From contig NZ_MDUX01000028.1 of NCBI RefSeq assembly GCF_014736495.1, positions 1 through 42,789 of the forward strand: a DNA stretch of 42,789 nucleotides. Reading direction: 5' to 3'. A model generated the notes under the pieces. That model searched no databases, was not told the DNA's origin, and was given only the letters and a program-made list of their open reading frames with translations. The number at the start of each line of letters is the position of its first letter. Position 1 is the stretch's first letter. A program made the translations under genes and the position numbers. The stretch is from Candidatus Dactylopiibacterium carminicum. Its GTDB lineage: Bacteria; Pseudomonadota; Gammaproteobacteria; Burkholderiales; Rhodocyclaceae. Of this stretch, positions 27,073 through 36,530 are shown one piece after another.

Positions 27073-30000
27073 TTGCAACAAGAAAAGTCTGTTCCACGTC
27101 GTGTCGCTATCATCGGCAGCGCCTATCGATTCCCCTCCACTTGTAGCGCCCGGCTATGGCAAGATCTGCTCGCAGGCAAGGATCTCGTCACAAAAGTTGC
27201 ATCAGAGCGCTGGAGTAAACCCAGTTTTCTGCACCCCGACAAAACACACCCTGGTACGGCCTATACCTTTGCGGCTGGTTCGATCGGCGATGTCTCAGGC
27301 TTTGATGCAGAGTTTTTCGGTATTTCGCCTCGCGAAGCTGCCCAGATGGATCCTCAGCAACGCCTGTTGCTGGAAATGGCCTGGGAAGCGCTGGAAAGTG
27401 CAGGCATCCCCCCCTCAAGCCTGCGTGGTAGCCGCTGCGGCGTATTCATCGGTCTGGCCAGCGCGGACTACTCATATCGCTACGCCGATGATCTGGCCGC
27501 CATAGATGCCAGCACCGCCACTGGCAACACCGCCAGTGTCGCCGCCAACCGCCTCTCCTACTTCTTCGACTGGCATGGCCCGAGCATGGCCATCGACACA
27601 GCCTGCTCTTCCTCTCTGGTCGCATTCCATCAGGCCTGCCGCGCCATCGCTTCCGGTGAAGTGCCCTACGCCATCACAGGGGGCATCAGCCTGCATCTGC
27701 ACCCCTATGGCTTCATCATCTTTTCAAAAGCCTCCATGCTGTCGCCCAATGGGCGGTGCAACACTTTCGATGCAGATGGCGATGGCTATGTCCGCTCCGA
27801 GGGGGGTGGGCTATTCCTGCTCAAGGACTACGAGCAAGCGATCGCAGACGGCGACCATATCCTTGCTGTCGTCGCCCATTCAGCTGTGAATACGGATGGA
27901 CGAAAATCCGGGCTCACCGTCCCCAACCCGGATGCGCAGGCAGCGCTGCTACGTAGCGCCTACACCGAGGCGGGAATTCATCCCGCCGAGATTGATTACC
28001 TCGAAGCGCACGGAACGGGTACTGCAGTTGGCGACCCACTCGAAACCTCTGCGTTGGGCGTTGCACTAGGGAGCCAGCGCCCTAAGGATTCTCCTCTGCC
28101 GATAGGATCGGTGAAGAGCAATCTAGGCCACATGGAAACCGCTTCCGGTGTAGCTGGCCTGGCCAAAGCCCTGCATGCCATCCAGTACCGCATGGTGCCA
28201 GCCACCATCGGCATCAAGACCCTGAATCCGAAAATTCGCCTCGACGAGTGGAACCTCGATGTCATCACCGAAAACCGCCCGCTGAAATCCGAAGGCCGAC
28301 TGGTGATCGGAATCAACTCGTTCGGCTTTGGCGGCGCAAATGCACACGTCATTCTAGAAAGCCATGAAGCCAAATGCACTCCGGTCAGGGGCGATTTCCG
28401 CGCAGCACAACCACTGGTCATTCAAGGGCGCAATGAAGCAGCCCTGCGTGCCAACGCAGCCGCACTCGCAGAAAGTCTGATTTCTGGCAAACACACGCTC
28501 TACGATGCGGCCTGGCATGCATTGTTCAGGCGCGAAGCATTCGAACAGCGCGCGGTGGTATTCGCCGAAAACGCCACCGATGCGGCAACCCGCCTGCAAC
28601 GCTTCGCAACAGAAGGACGAGAACCCGGTATCTACGCCGGTACCACAATCCCGTCGGTAAAAGGCCCCGCATTCATCTACTCAGGTAATGGCTCGCAATG
28701 GTTCGGCATGGGCAAAGCCTTGCTGGAACACCCGGTATTCAGCGAAGCACTGCGACAGATTGACCAGCATTTCGAACCGCTGGCAGGGTTTTCGCTGCGC
28801 AGCGAACTCAGCAGGGAAGTCGACATCCAGCGCCTGGACCTTACCGAAATCGCCCAACCCTGCCTGTTCGCCATCCAGGTAGGCATCACCGAGATGCTGC
28901 GAGCACAAGGCGTGAAGCCACTCGCAGTCGGTGGCCACAGCGTCGGAGAAGTGGCCGCAGCCTGGGCCTGCGGCGCGCTTTCCCTGGCTGACGCCGTGCA
29001 TGTCATCTACCAACGCAGCCATCTGCAGGGGCAGACACGCGGTCAAGGCCAGATGAGCGCAGTCGGCCTCAATGTCGATGCGGCCAAAGAACTCATCACT
29101 CATATTGGCCTCCGAAATATCTGCATCGCAGGGATCACAGCGGCAAGGGTGTCACGGTGCGGGCCAGCTCGACGAGCTGCCCGCCTTGAAGCGCAACTGC
29201 ACACCCAAGGATGTTTCTACAAGCGCCTGCCACTGGACTATGCCTTTCACAGTCCTGCCATGGATGGCATCGAACACGATATCCATCGTCTGCTCGGCAG
29301 TCTGTCTCCGCAGTCAGCGACGACACCTTTCTACTCCACCGTTGCGGGCGGTCTGCAGGAAGGGGAAATACTGGGGGCCGATTACTGGTGGCAAAACATC
29401 CGCCAGCCCGTTGCCTTCGCACCGGCCATCCAGGCCATGATCGCCGATGGCTTCAACGAATTCATCGAAATCGGTCCGCAACCGGTTCTGCGCAGCTATC
29501 TCAATGACGCGCTCAAGGAAGCGGACCGCAGCGGTCGCATCCTCCCAACCGGGCGGCGTGGCGACGACTCCCCCGCTCGCATCCTGAGCACATGCGCCGA
29601 ACACATGATCGCTGGCGGAGAAACCGATTGGTCCGTACATTTCCCGGTTGCCGGCAATTTCGTCGATTTCCCCACCTACTGCTGGCAACGCGAAGCCCAT
29701 TGGCACCCCAGCACCGGCGAATCCCTGGATCGACTGACCCAGGAGCCCTGTCATCCACTACTGGGCCGTGAGCTCCGGCAACAGCCGAACCAGTGGGAAA
29801 GCGTGCTCGACGCGCAACTGCAGCCGATGCTGGCCGATCACGTGGTCGGTGACGCCGTCGTTTTCCCGGGCGCAGCCTACGCGGAGCTGGCTTTGGCCGT
29901 GGCACGCGAGAAATTCGATCACCCCTGGATCGAAATCGAGGCCCTGGAAATCCGCGCACCTCTGCTTTTCGGCAACGGGCAATCGCAGCGCCTGCGCGTC

Positions 30001-33000
30001 ACGCTGGAGGACACGGACGGCAGACTGAACATCCAGGCCCGTGAGTATGCCAGTGATAACGACTGGGCCCTGCACGCCTGCGCACGCCTGCTGGCCGAAC
30101 CCGGAGCTCGCCTGCTGGACGAAGCCAGCTGGCCAGGCCTCCCCACGCGTCAGCCGGATTTCACACGAGAAAGTCACCTCGAACTCAACCGTTCGCTGGG
30201 GCTGCACTACGGCCCGGCCTTTCAGGCCATCGCACGAGGCTGGCTGGAACAGAACCGTGCGCTGGCCTTCCTGGAGCAACCCGCCGCCATTGCAGCCACC
30301 CAGACCGAATATCTGCTGCATCCCGGTGTACTGGACAGCTGCTTCCAGCTGATCGCACAACTGCTGCGCGAGCATACGGAGCAGGCAAACGGACTGGCCT
30401 TCATCCCCACGCGTATCGGTCGCCTCGCACTGCGCCAACAGGCCGGTGCCGTGCGCTTCAGCCAGGTCATCCTGCGCCGCCACTCGCCGCATTCGCTGCT
30501 GGCCGATTTCCAGCTCTTCGATGCAGAAGGAAAAGCCGTCGCGGTGCTCGAAGAGGTCCGCTTCCGCGCCGTACGCCTGTTCCGCAGTCAGACTGAACGC
30601 ATCCGTCAGTTGCAGGACATCCTGATCGCAGCACCGCTGCCGGGCATGTCGCTGATCGACAGCGAAGCGCTGGCACAAGCTTTCCAGACATGCCTTCCTG
30701 ACGTTTCCCCGACACAGGCAAGATACGAGGAAGAACTTTCACCGCTTCTGGATGCGCTCTACCTGAGCAAAGTGCGCGAAATCCTTGCGGATTGCCTGGC
30801 TGCGCATCCAGAAGGCCTCGCCCAATGGCACGCGCAGCTGGCACGAGACGAAGATCCTCGTCAGCCTGCATTCGAGAACTTGCTCGCAGCAGCACAACGC
30901 GCCAACCTGCTGGATGCCCGGAATCAAAACCTGCTGGCCGGCGAAGACGAAACGCCTACCGCCGAAATCTGGCAACTACTGCTGCGTGAATATCCGGATC
31001 ATTTCCCGCTGATCCATACGATCAGCCACCTGGGGCAGCAATTAGCCGCGGTGCTTTTCGGCACGCAACAATCCCCTCTGGAACTGCCTGCAGGCTTCAG
31101 CGTTGCCAGTCTCAGCCGTCACATGCTTGGCCGCGAAAAGCTTCAGCAAATTGCCGAAACCTTGCAGCAGCAAATCCGACAGCATCTGGATCGCCTTCAA
31201 CCGGGCCAGCGCCTGCGCATCCTGGAACTTGCCGACGATGCACCGGTATTCGCCAGCCGCCTTTGTCCGGAACTGCCACTGGCCTGTGGCGACTACAGCT
31301 TTTCCAGTCGCCAGGAAGCCCAGGCAACACTCACGACAGAGCTGGCGGAGCAGCATCCTGCACTGCGCTTCCTGCCTGTCACGACGGATGAGCCCTCCTC
31401 TGCCGATCGGCACGACCTCGTCCTGTTCGTGCTGGACGGGCTGGAAGGCGACGAAGTCAGACGCCTGCTGCACTTCGCCCACCAGCAACTCACGCCAGGG
31501 GGCAGCCTGCTGCTGATCACCCAGCAATCCGATGAATGGCTGCGAGGGAATCTGGGCATTGCAGGTCTCCCTCTACCCGAGGATCCGGCAGCGCTCCCGG
31601 AAACATTGCAGGCAGCCGGGTTCGACGCCCCGCGCTGGCTGCAGCAAAGCCCCAGCTGTTGCCTGTTGCTGGCCGTATCGCAAACGGCTTCCGCGCCGAC
31701 GAGCACCCCGGCCCATTGGCTGCTGCTCAGCGAAGATGAAAACCCAGAAGCCGCATTCTCCGGAACGCTGGCAGAGGCCCTGCAAGCACGGGGCGACACA
31801 GTGCAGATCAGCCGGGACTTCACCCCGGCCGGCCTTGCCACGGCACTGCAATCTCTGCCTGAGAACAACAAAGGCATTGTGCTGTTGAGCGGTCTTGCCG
31901 CCCGCGCGCAAACCGATGTGCAAATGCTCGGTCTGGCTTGCCAGCAAGCAGCCGCCGTGGCCAATGCCTGCGAAGCTGCATCCTGTCTGCAGCCCCTGCT
32001 GCTCGTCACGCAGGGAGCCATGAGTGATCTGCTGCCCGTGGCACTACGCAGAACGGGTACTCATATCCACCCGGATTCCGCCTTGTGGGGTTTTGGCCGC
32101 ACACTCGCCAACGAGATCGGACAACCGTTGCGGCTCATCGATCTGAGCTGCAAGGAGCCCATGCAGGCTGCAGCCCAACTTGCCGCAACGCTGCAAAGTG
32201 ATGCTCAGGAAAGCGAGCTGCTGATCGGCCCGGAGGGTGAGCGCTTCGCCACCCGCCTGAGCCTGCCGCCTGGCATGCCCGAAGAAACCACAGGCTGGAA
32301 ACTCGGCTTCTCGCTCCCCGGTCAGTTGCGTCATCTGACCTGGCAGCCCAGCACGCTGCCCGAGCCTGCAGCAGACGAGCTGGAAATCCGCGTCGAGGCC
32401 ACCGGCCTGAATTTCCGCGATGTCATGTATGCCCTCGGGTTGTTGTCCGATGAAGCGCTGGAAAATGGTTTCGCTGGCGCCACGCTGGGGCTGGAGTTCG
32501 CCGGCACGGTACTGCGCTGCGGCAACGGGGTGGAAGGTTACGTCCCTGGAGACCGGGTCGTGGGTTTCGGCTCGGCCTGTTTCGCCAACAAGCTGGTCAC
32601 ACGCGCCAGTACGGTCGCGCCAGTACCAGCTGGGATCAGCTTCGAAGCGGCTGCCACCATCCCCACCACCTTCTTCACGGCTTACTACGCACTGCACCAT
32701 CTGGCCCGTCTGGAGCCGGGCGAACGCGTACTGATCCATGGCGGTGCAGGTGGCGTCGGCATTGCGGCCATCCAGATCGCGCGCTGGATCGGCGCCACCG
32801 TATATGCCACGGCGGGCTCCGACGAGAAGCGCGAGTTCCTGCGTCTGCTGGGTGCCGACCACGTGCTGGATTCCCGCTCGCTCTCCTACGCCGACGACAT
32901 CCTGCAGCTCACACAAGGTGAAGGTGTGGATGTGGTACTGAACTCACTCGCCGGCGAAGCGATCAACCGGAACTTCCAGATCCTCAAACCTTTCGGGCGC

Positions 33001-34569
33001 TTCCTCGAACTCGGCAAGCGCGATTTCTACGAAAACACCCGCGTCGGTCTGCGTCCCTTCCGCAACAATCTCACCTATTTCGGTATCGACGCCGATCAGC
33101 TCATGCGCGAGCGTCCGGCACTCACCCGCCGACTGTTCGCCGAGGTAATGGAGCTGTTCGAGCAAGGCATCTTCCATCCCCTGCCCTGGCAATCGTTCGA
33201 GGCAGGCCAGGTCGTCGATGCCTTCCGCCACATGCAGCAGGCACGCCAGATCGGCAAGATCGTGGTGACCTATCGCGATGGCATCCGTGCCATGCAGACC
33301 GCCAGGATCGCGAAACCCACCTCAGGCTTGCAACTTGCAGCACAGGCAAGCTATCTGGTCACCGGCGGATTGGGTGGATTCGGACTGCGTACCGCGCAGT
33401 GGCTGGTCGAGCGTGGCGCCCGCCACCTCATCCTGATCAGTCGCAGCGGCCCGCAAAGCCAAGAAGCACGGGAAGCCATTGCCGGTTTCGAAGCACAAGG
33501 CGTGACGGTACTGGCCCGCGCCTGCGACGTCACCCAACGCGAAGCACTTCAAGCACTGCTGGCTGAAGCTCGAGCCAGCCTGCCTCCTCTTCGTGGCGTC
33601 GTACATGCCGCCGCAGTAATCGAGGATGCGCTGATTCGCAACCTCGACGCGGAAAAAATCGCCCGCGTCCTCGCGCCCAAAGTGCTGGGAGCAGAGCATC
33701 TGCATCAGCTCGGCCGCGAACAGCCACTGGACTTCTTCGTGCTGTATTCCTCGGCCACCACGCTTTTCGGCAACCCGGGGCAAGCGGCCTATGTCGCAGC
33801 CAACAGCTGGCTCGAGGCACTGGCTCGCCATCGTCGGGCACAAGGGCTGCCAGCCACCTGCCTGCTGTGGGGCGCCATCGACGACGCAGGCTTCCTTGCC
33901 CGCAACGAAAAGATCAAGGAAGCCCTGCAAGGGCGCATGGGTGGCACTGCGCTGCGCGCGGCCCTTGCGCTGGATCTGCTGGAAATTGCCCTGCTGGAAG
34001 GGCAGTCCGGTCAGGGCATCCTGGAGCTGGACTGGCATGCGCTCAGCCGCTTCCTGCCCACTGCCACAGGCTCCCGCTATGCTGAATTGCGTCGCCTTTT
34101 CGGCGAGGCGGGTCAAGGGGATGATGGTGGTGACGATCTGCGCCGCCTGCTTGCAGAGCTCAGCGACGAGGAGTTGCACGCCACCGTGGCCGACATGCTG
34201 CGCCATGAACTGGGTGAAATCCTACGTATTCAGCCGGAAAAGATCGCGACGGATCGCCCGATCCAGGAGCTGGGGATGGATTCGCTGATGGGCGTGGAAC
34301 TCGTGATCGCTCTGGAGGACCGCTTCGGGGTCAAGCTGCCGGTACTCGCACTGAGCGAAAGCCCCACCATTGCTCGCCTTGCGGATCGCCTCATTGCCCA
34401 ATTGCGGGAACAGGAAGCCGGCCAGGGCAACCCGGTGGAGTCCGACCTTTCGAGCCAGGTCAAACAGCTCGCGGCGATCCATGCCCACGAGACCCAAACC
34501 GATACCGTGGCGGAGCTGACGGCCCAACTCGAAGACAACCGGAACAGCGAAAGGCTGATCAACCCATGA
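27073..34569 (+). CDS. Single-protein reducing polyketide/fatty acid synthase (RkpA/WcbR-like)
   Basis: A 2498-aa type I synthase that should build a long, largely saturated acyl chain iteratively. Domains in order: KS (about 10–430; Cys178 in DTACSSS, His313 in EAHGTGT, His353 in SNLGH); AT (about 540–840; Ser623 in GHSVGE, His726 in AFHSP); DH (about 890–1180; His923 in DHVVGDAVVFPG, Asp1088 in HPGVLDSC); a degenerate methyltransferase/structural KR region (about 1200–1740); ER (about 1760–2080; HGGAGGVG at 1889); KR (TGGLGGFG at 2097, Tyr2240); ACP (Ser2404 in GMDSLMG). There is no thioesterase. The start is TTG with AAAGG upstream. Residues about 694–713 look frame-scrambled. Relatives RkpA and WcbR serve capsule lipid synthesis; a secondary metabolite is the alternative. 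Confidence 0.92.
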   Translation: MQQEKSVPRRVAIIGSAYRFPSTCSARLWQDLLAGKDLVTKVASERWSKPSFLHPDKTHPGTAYTFAAGSIGDVSGFDAEFFGISPREAAQMDPQQRLLLEMAWEALESAGIPPSSLRGSRCGVFIGLASADYSYRYADDLAAIDASTATGNTASVAANRLSYFFDWHGPSMAIDTACSSSLVAFHQACRAIASGEVPYAITGGISLHLHPYGFIIFSKASMLSPNGRCNTFDADGDGYVRSEGGGLFLLKDYEQAIADGDHILAVVAHSAVNTDGRKSGLTVPNPDAQAALLRSAYTEAGIHPAEIDYLEAHGTGTAVGDPLETSALGVALGSQRPKDSPLPIGSVKSNLGHMETASGVAGLAKALHAIQYRMVPATIGIKTLNPKIRLDEWNLDVITENRPLKSEGRLVIGINSFGFGGANAHVILESHEAKCTPVRGDFRAAQPLVIQGRNEAALRANAAALAESLISGKHTLYDAAWHALFRREAFEQRAVVFAENATDAATRLQRFATEGREPGIYAGTTIPSVKGPAFIYSGNGSQWFGMGKALLEHPVFSEALRQIDQHFEPLAGFSLRSELSREVDIQRLDLTEIAQPCLFAIQVGITEMLRAQGVKPLAVGGHSVGEVAAAWACGALSLADAVHVIYQRSHLQGQTRGQGQMSAVGLNVDAAKELITHIGLRNICIAGITAARVSRCGPARRAARLEAQLHTQGCFYKRLPLDYAFHSPAMDGIEHDIHRLLGSLSPQSATTPFYSTVAGGLQEGEILGADYWWQNIRQPVAFAPAIQAMIADGFNEFIEIGPQPVLRSYLNDALKEADRSGRILPTGRRGDDSPARILSTCAEHMIAGGETDWSVHFPVAGNFVDFPTYCWQREAHWHPSTGESLDRLTQEPCHPLLGRELRQQPNQWESVLDAQLQPMLADHVVGDAVVFPGAAYAELALAVAREKFDHPWIEIEALEIRAPLLFGNGQSQRLRVTLEDTDGRLNIQAREYASDNDWALHACARLLAEPGARLLDEASWPGLPTRQPDFTRESHLELNRSLGLHYGPAFQAIARGWLEQNRALAFLEQPAAIAATQTEYLLHPGVLDSCFQLIAQLLREHTEQANGLAFIPTRIGRLALRQQAGAVRFSQVILRRHSPHSLLADFQLFDAEGKAVAVLEEVRFRAVRLFRSQTERIRQLQDILIAAPLPGMSLIDSEALAQAFQTCLPDVSPTQARYEEELSPLLDALYLSKVREILADCLAAHPEGLAQWHAQLARDEDPRQPAFENLLAAAQRANLLDARNQNLLAGEDETPTAEIWQLLLREYPDHFPLIHTISHLGQQLAAVLFGTQQSPLELPAGFSVASLSRHMLGREKLQQIAETLQQQIRQHLDRLQPGQRLRILELADDAPVFASRLCPELPLACGDYSFSSRQEAQATLTTELAEQHPALRFLPVTTDEPSSADRHDLVLFVLDGLEGDEVRRLLHFAHQQLTPGGSLLLITQQSDEWLRGNLGIAGLPLPEDPAALPETLQAAGFDAPRWLQQSPSCCLLLAVSQTASAPTSTPAHWLLLSEDENPEAAFSGTLAEALQARGDTVQISRDFTPAGLATALQSLPENNKGIVLLSGLAARAQTDVQMLGLACQQAAAVANACEAASCLQPLLLVTQGAMSDLLPVALRRTGTHIHPDSALWGFGRTLANEIGQPLRLIDLSCKEPMQAAAQLAATLQSDAQESELLIGPEGERFATRLSLPPGMPEETTGWKLGFSLPGQLRHLTWQPSTLPEPAADELEIRVEATGLNFRDVMYALGLLSDEALENGFAGATLGLEFAGTVLRCGNGVEGYVPGDRVVGFGSACFANKLVTRASTVAPVPAGISFEAAATIPTTFFTAYYALHHLARLEPGERVLIHGGAGGVGIAAIQIARWIGATVYATAGSDEKREFLRLLGADHVLDSRSLSYADDILQLTQGEGVDVVLNSLAGEAINRNFQILKPFGRFLELGKRDFYENTRVGLRPFRNNLTYFGIDADQLMRERPALTRRLFAEVMELFEQGIFHPLPWQSFEAGQVVDAFRHMQQARQIGKIVVTYRDGIRAMQTARIAKPTSGLQLAAQASYLVTGGLGGFGLRTAQWLVERGARHLILISRSGPQSQEAREAIAGFEAQGVTVLARACDVTQREALQALLAEARASLPPLRGVVHAAAVIEDALIRNLDAEKIARVLAPKVLGAEHLHQLGREQPLDFFVLYSSATTLFGNPGQAAYVAANSWLEALARHRRAQGLPATCLLWGAIDDAGFLARNEKIKEALQGRMGGTALRAALALDLLEIALLEGQSGQGILELDWHALSRFLPTATGSRYAELRRLFGEAGQGDDGGDDLRRLLAELSDEELHATVADMLRHELGEILRIQPEKIATDRPIQELGMDSLMGVELVIALEDRFGVKLPVLALSESPTIARLADRLIAQLREQEAGQGNPVESDLSSQVKQLAAIHAHETQTDTVAELTAQLEDNRNSERLINP

Positions 34570-35912
34570 ACAAGCGCATCAGCGGGCTAGGGGCACAGCT
34601 CAAGGAAAAGCTCATCCAGCAAAGCCTGGAGCGACGCCTGCGCAGCGCAGGGCAAACCACTCAGCCCCCCCAGGCGCCACGCGCTGGCGCCAAGGCCCAG
34701 CAGGTTCCCGAACAGTTCAGGCGCTTCGACCAGCATCCGGGCTACCAGCAACTGCGCATCATCAGCGAGGGCGGCACGCGCCTGGGCATCGCCAACCCCT
34801 TCTTCAAGCTGCACGAAGGCCGCGCCGGCGCGCATACCACCATCGCCGGCAAGGATCTGCTGAACTTCGCCAACTACAACTACCTGGGCTTCTCTGGCGA
34901 CCCGCGCGTCAACGCCGCCGCCGTGGCGGCCATCGAGCGCTATGGCACATCGGTATCAGCAAGCCGCGTAGTCTCCGGCGAACGCCCTATCCATCGCGAA
35001 CTGGAGCGTAGCCTGGCCGCACTCTATGGAACGGATGACGCCGTGGTGATGGTCAGCGGTCACGCGGCCAACGTGACCACTATCGGCCATCTCTTCGGGC
35101 CGCGCGATCTGATCGTGCATGACGAACTCGTGCACAACAGCATCCTGCAGGGCATCAAGCTCTCCGGCGCCAAGCGCCTGCCCTTCGCCCATAACGATTG
35201 GGCAGCGCTGGACAGCCTGCTGGAACGGCAACGCAACGATTTCGAAAGAGTGCTGATCGTTGTTAAAGGCATTTACAGCATGGATGGCGACTACCCGGAT
35301 CTACCCCGCTTCGTCGAGATCCGGAACCGTCACCAGTGTTTCCTGATGGTAGACGAAGCGCATTCGCTGGGTGTGATGGGCAAGCGTGGCTACGGCATTC
35401 GCGAGCATTTCGGCCTGCAAGGCAGCGATGTCGATATCTGGATGGGAACCCTGTCCAAGACACTGGCCGGCTGCGGTGGCTACATCGCCGGTGAGCACGC
35501 CCTCATCGAGCACCTGAAATTCCTGGCCCCCGGTTTCCTCTACAGTGTGGGCATGGCGCCCCCACTTGCCGCGGCCTCTCTCGCGGCACTGGAATGCTTG
35601 CATGCCGAGCCCGCACGCGTGGAAAAACTGCAGCACAACGGGCAACTGCTGCTGGAAAGCCTGCAACGCAAAGGGATCGACACAGGCCATAGCACAGGTC
35701 TCGCCGTGGTACCCGCCATCGTCGGCAGCTCGGTCAAGGCCACCCGGCTGTCAGCCTCGCTGCTCGAGCAAGGTATCAACGTACAACCCATTCTCTATCC
35801 AGCCGTGCCCGAAAAAGCTGCACGCCTGCGCTTCTTCGTCTCCTGCGAACATAGCCCCGCCGAACTTCAGCATGCAGCCCGGTGCACCGCCGAAACGCTT
35901 GCAGACCTTTGA
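34566..35912 (+). CDS. PLP-dependent alpha-oxoamine synthase (RkpG/WcbT-like)
   Basis: A 448-aa fold-type I PLP enzyme of the AONS/SPT/KBL family, which condenses an acyl thioester with an amino acid and releases CO2. The PLP lysine is K298 (GTLSKTLAGCGG) and DEAHS is at 263–267; the C-terminal Arg in RLRFFVSCEHS would hold the substrate carboxylate. The first 60 or so residues are an extra, Gln/Arg-rich, probably helical extension. It overlaps the synthase stop as ATGA, so the two are translated together. The synthase has no thioesterase, which points to chain release from its ACP by this enzyme. It is unlikely to be BioF: no other biotin gene is near. The amino acid used cannot be read from the sequence. 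Confidence 0.9.
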   Translation: MNKRISGLGAQLKEKLIQQSLERRLRSAGQTTQPPQAPRAGAKAQQVPEQFRRFDQHPGYQQLRIISEGGTRLGIANPFFKLHEGRAGAHTTIAGKDLLNFANYNYLGFSGDPRVNAAAVAAIERYGTSVSASRVVSGERPIHRELERSLAALYGTDDAVVMVSGHAANVTTIGHLFGPRDLIVHDELVHNSILQGIKLSGAKRLPFAHNDWAALDSLLERQRNDFERVLIVVKGIYSMDGDYPDLPRFVEIRNRHQCFLMVDEAHSLGVMGKRGYGIREHFGLQGSDVDIWMGTLSKTLAGCGGYIAGEHALIEHLKFLAPGFLYSVGMAPPLAAASLAALECLHAEPARVEKLQHNGQLLLESLQRKGIDTGHSTGLAVVPAIVGSSVKATRLSASLLEQGINVQPILYPAVPEKAARLRFFVSCEHSPAELQHAARCTAETLADL

Positions 35913-35919
35913 GCAAGGG

Positions 35920-36528
35920 TTATAGCGTCGAAGGGCGTAATTTGCGCAGCCGGTGGAGACGGGAAAAAGGAAAGAAGCGGGATAGCCCGCGCAGGGATAT
36001 CGTGCGATAGCGAGCGTAGCCAAGGCTTTCATAGAGGGTACGGGCGGGAATGTTTTCCTCGCCCACCTCAAGCGTCACGTGGCATGCACCACGGCGCCAG
36101 GCTTCTTGCTCCACGGCGGCGACCAGCAGTCTGGCCAGGCCCTCACGACGATGATGTACAGACACCTTCAGGCCGTATATGTAAAACCCGTTGCCCAGAT
36201 CGCGTGCCTCCAGCAGCCAAAACGCGAGAAAACGCCACAGGCCTGACCACAACCCGAACACTTTCTGGAAAGTACGCAACGCCGGGGTGTACGGACCACG
36301 CCCCTGCTGCTTGAAGGTCACGAAACCGCCGGTCTCCCCAGATTCGCTGACGATCAGCAAGACCCTGTCCCACCGGATGCAATCGCAAAACAGGCGATGA
36401 CGATCGTCTGCCTCCCCCAGTAACTTTCGCAACAAACCTCGCCCTGTCGCCACCAGGCGCAAGCCCGTACGATCAACCTCGGCTACTGAATTCGGCGCCA
36501 CGATGCGCCAATTTCTGGCTTCAAGCAT
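35920..36528 (-). CDS. GNAT-family acyltransferase
   Basis: A 202-aa protein with a C-terminal GNAT fold. The acyl-CoA loop is in VSVHHRREGLARLLVAAVE (about residues 128–146), followed by NIPARTLYESLGY, the usual strand-beta5/helix segment. The N-terminal third is less typical and hydrophobic in part (FGLWSGLWRFLAFWLLEA). The substrate is unknown; N-acylation of the amino lipid or an amino sugar is possible. The ATG lies 2 bases after the stop of the sulfatase-fold gene, with AAGGAG overlapping that gene's end. It is the last gene of the minus arm and ends 7 bases from the convergent oxoamine synthase. Confidence 0.82.
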   Translation of the reverse strand: MLEARNWRIVAPNSVAEVDRTGLRLVATGRGLLRKLLGEADDRHRLFCDCIRWDRVLLIVSESGETGGFVTFKQQGRGPYTPALRTFQKVFGLWSGLWRFLAFWLLEARDLGNGFYIYGLKVSVHHRREGLARLLVAAVEQEAWRRGACHVTLEVGEENIPARTLYESLGYARYRTISLRGLSRFFPFSRLHRLRKLRPSTL

Positions 36529-36530
36529 TC

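Noticed and set aside
34566..35912. Annotation as biotin enzyme BioF (8-amino-7-oxononanoate synthase)
   Set aside because: The coupled synthase, extra N-terminal region and capsule neighbours fit the RkpG/WcbT group; no biotin genes are nearby.
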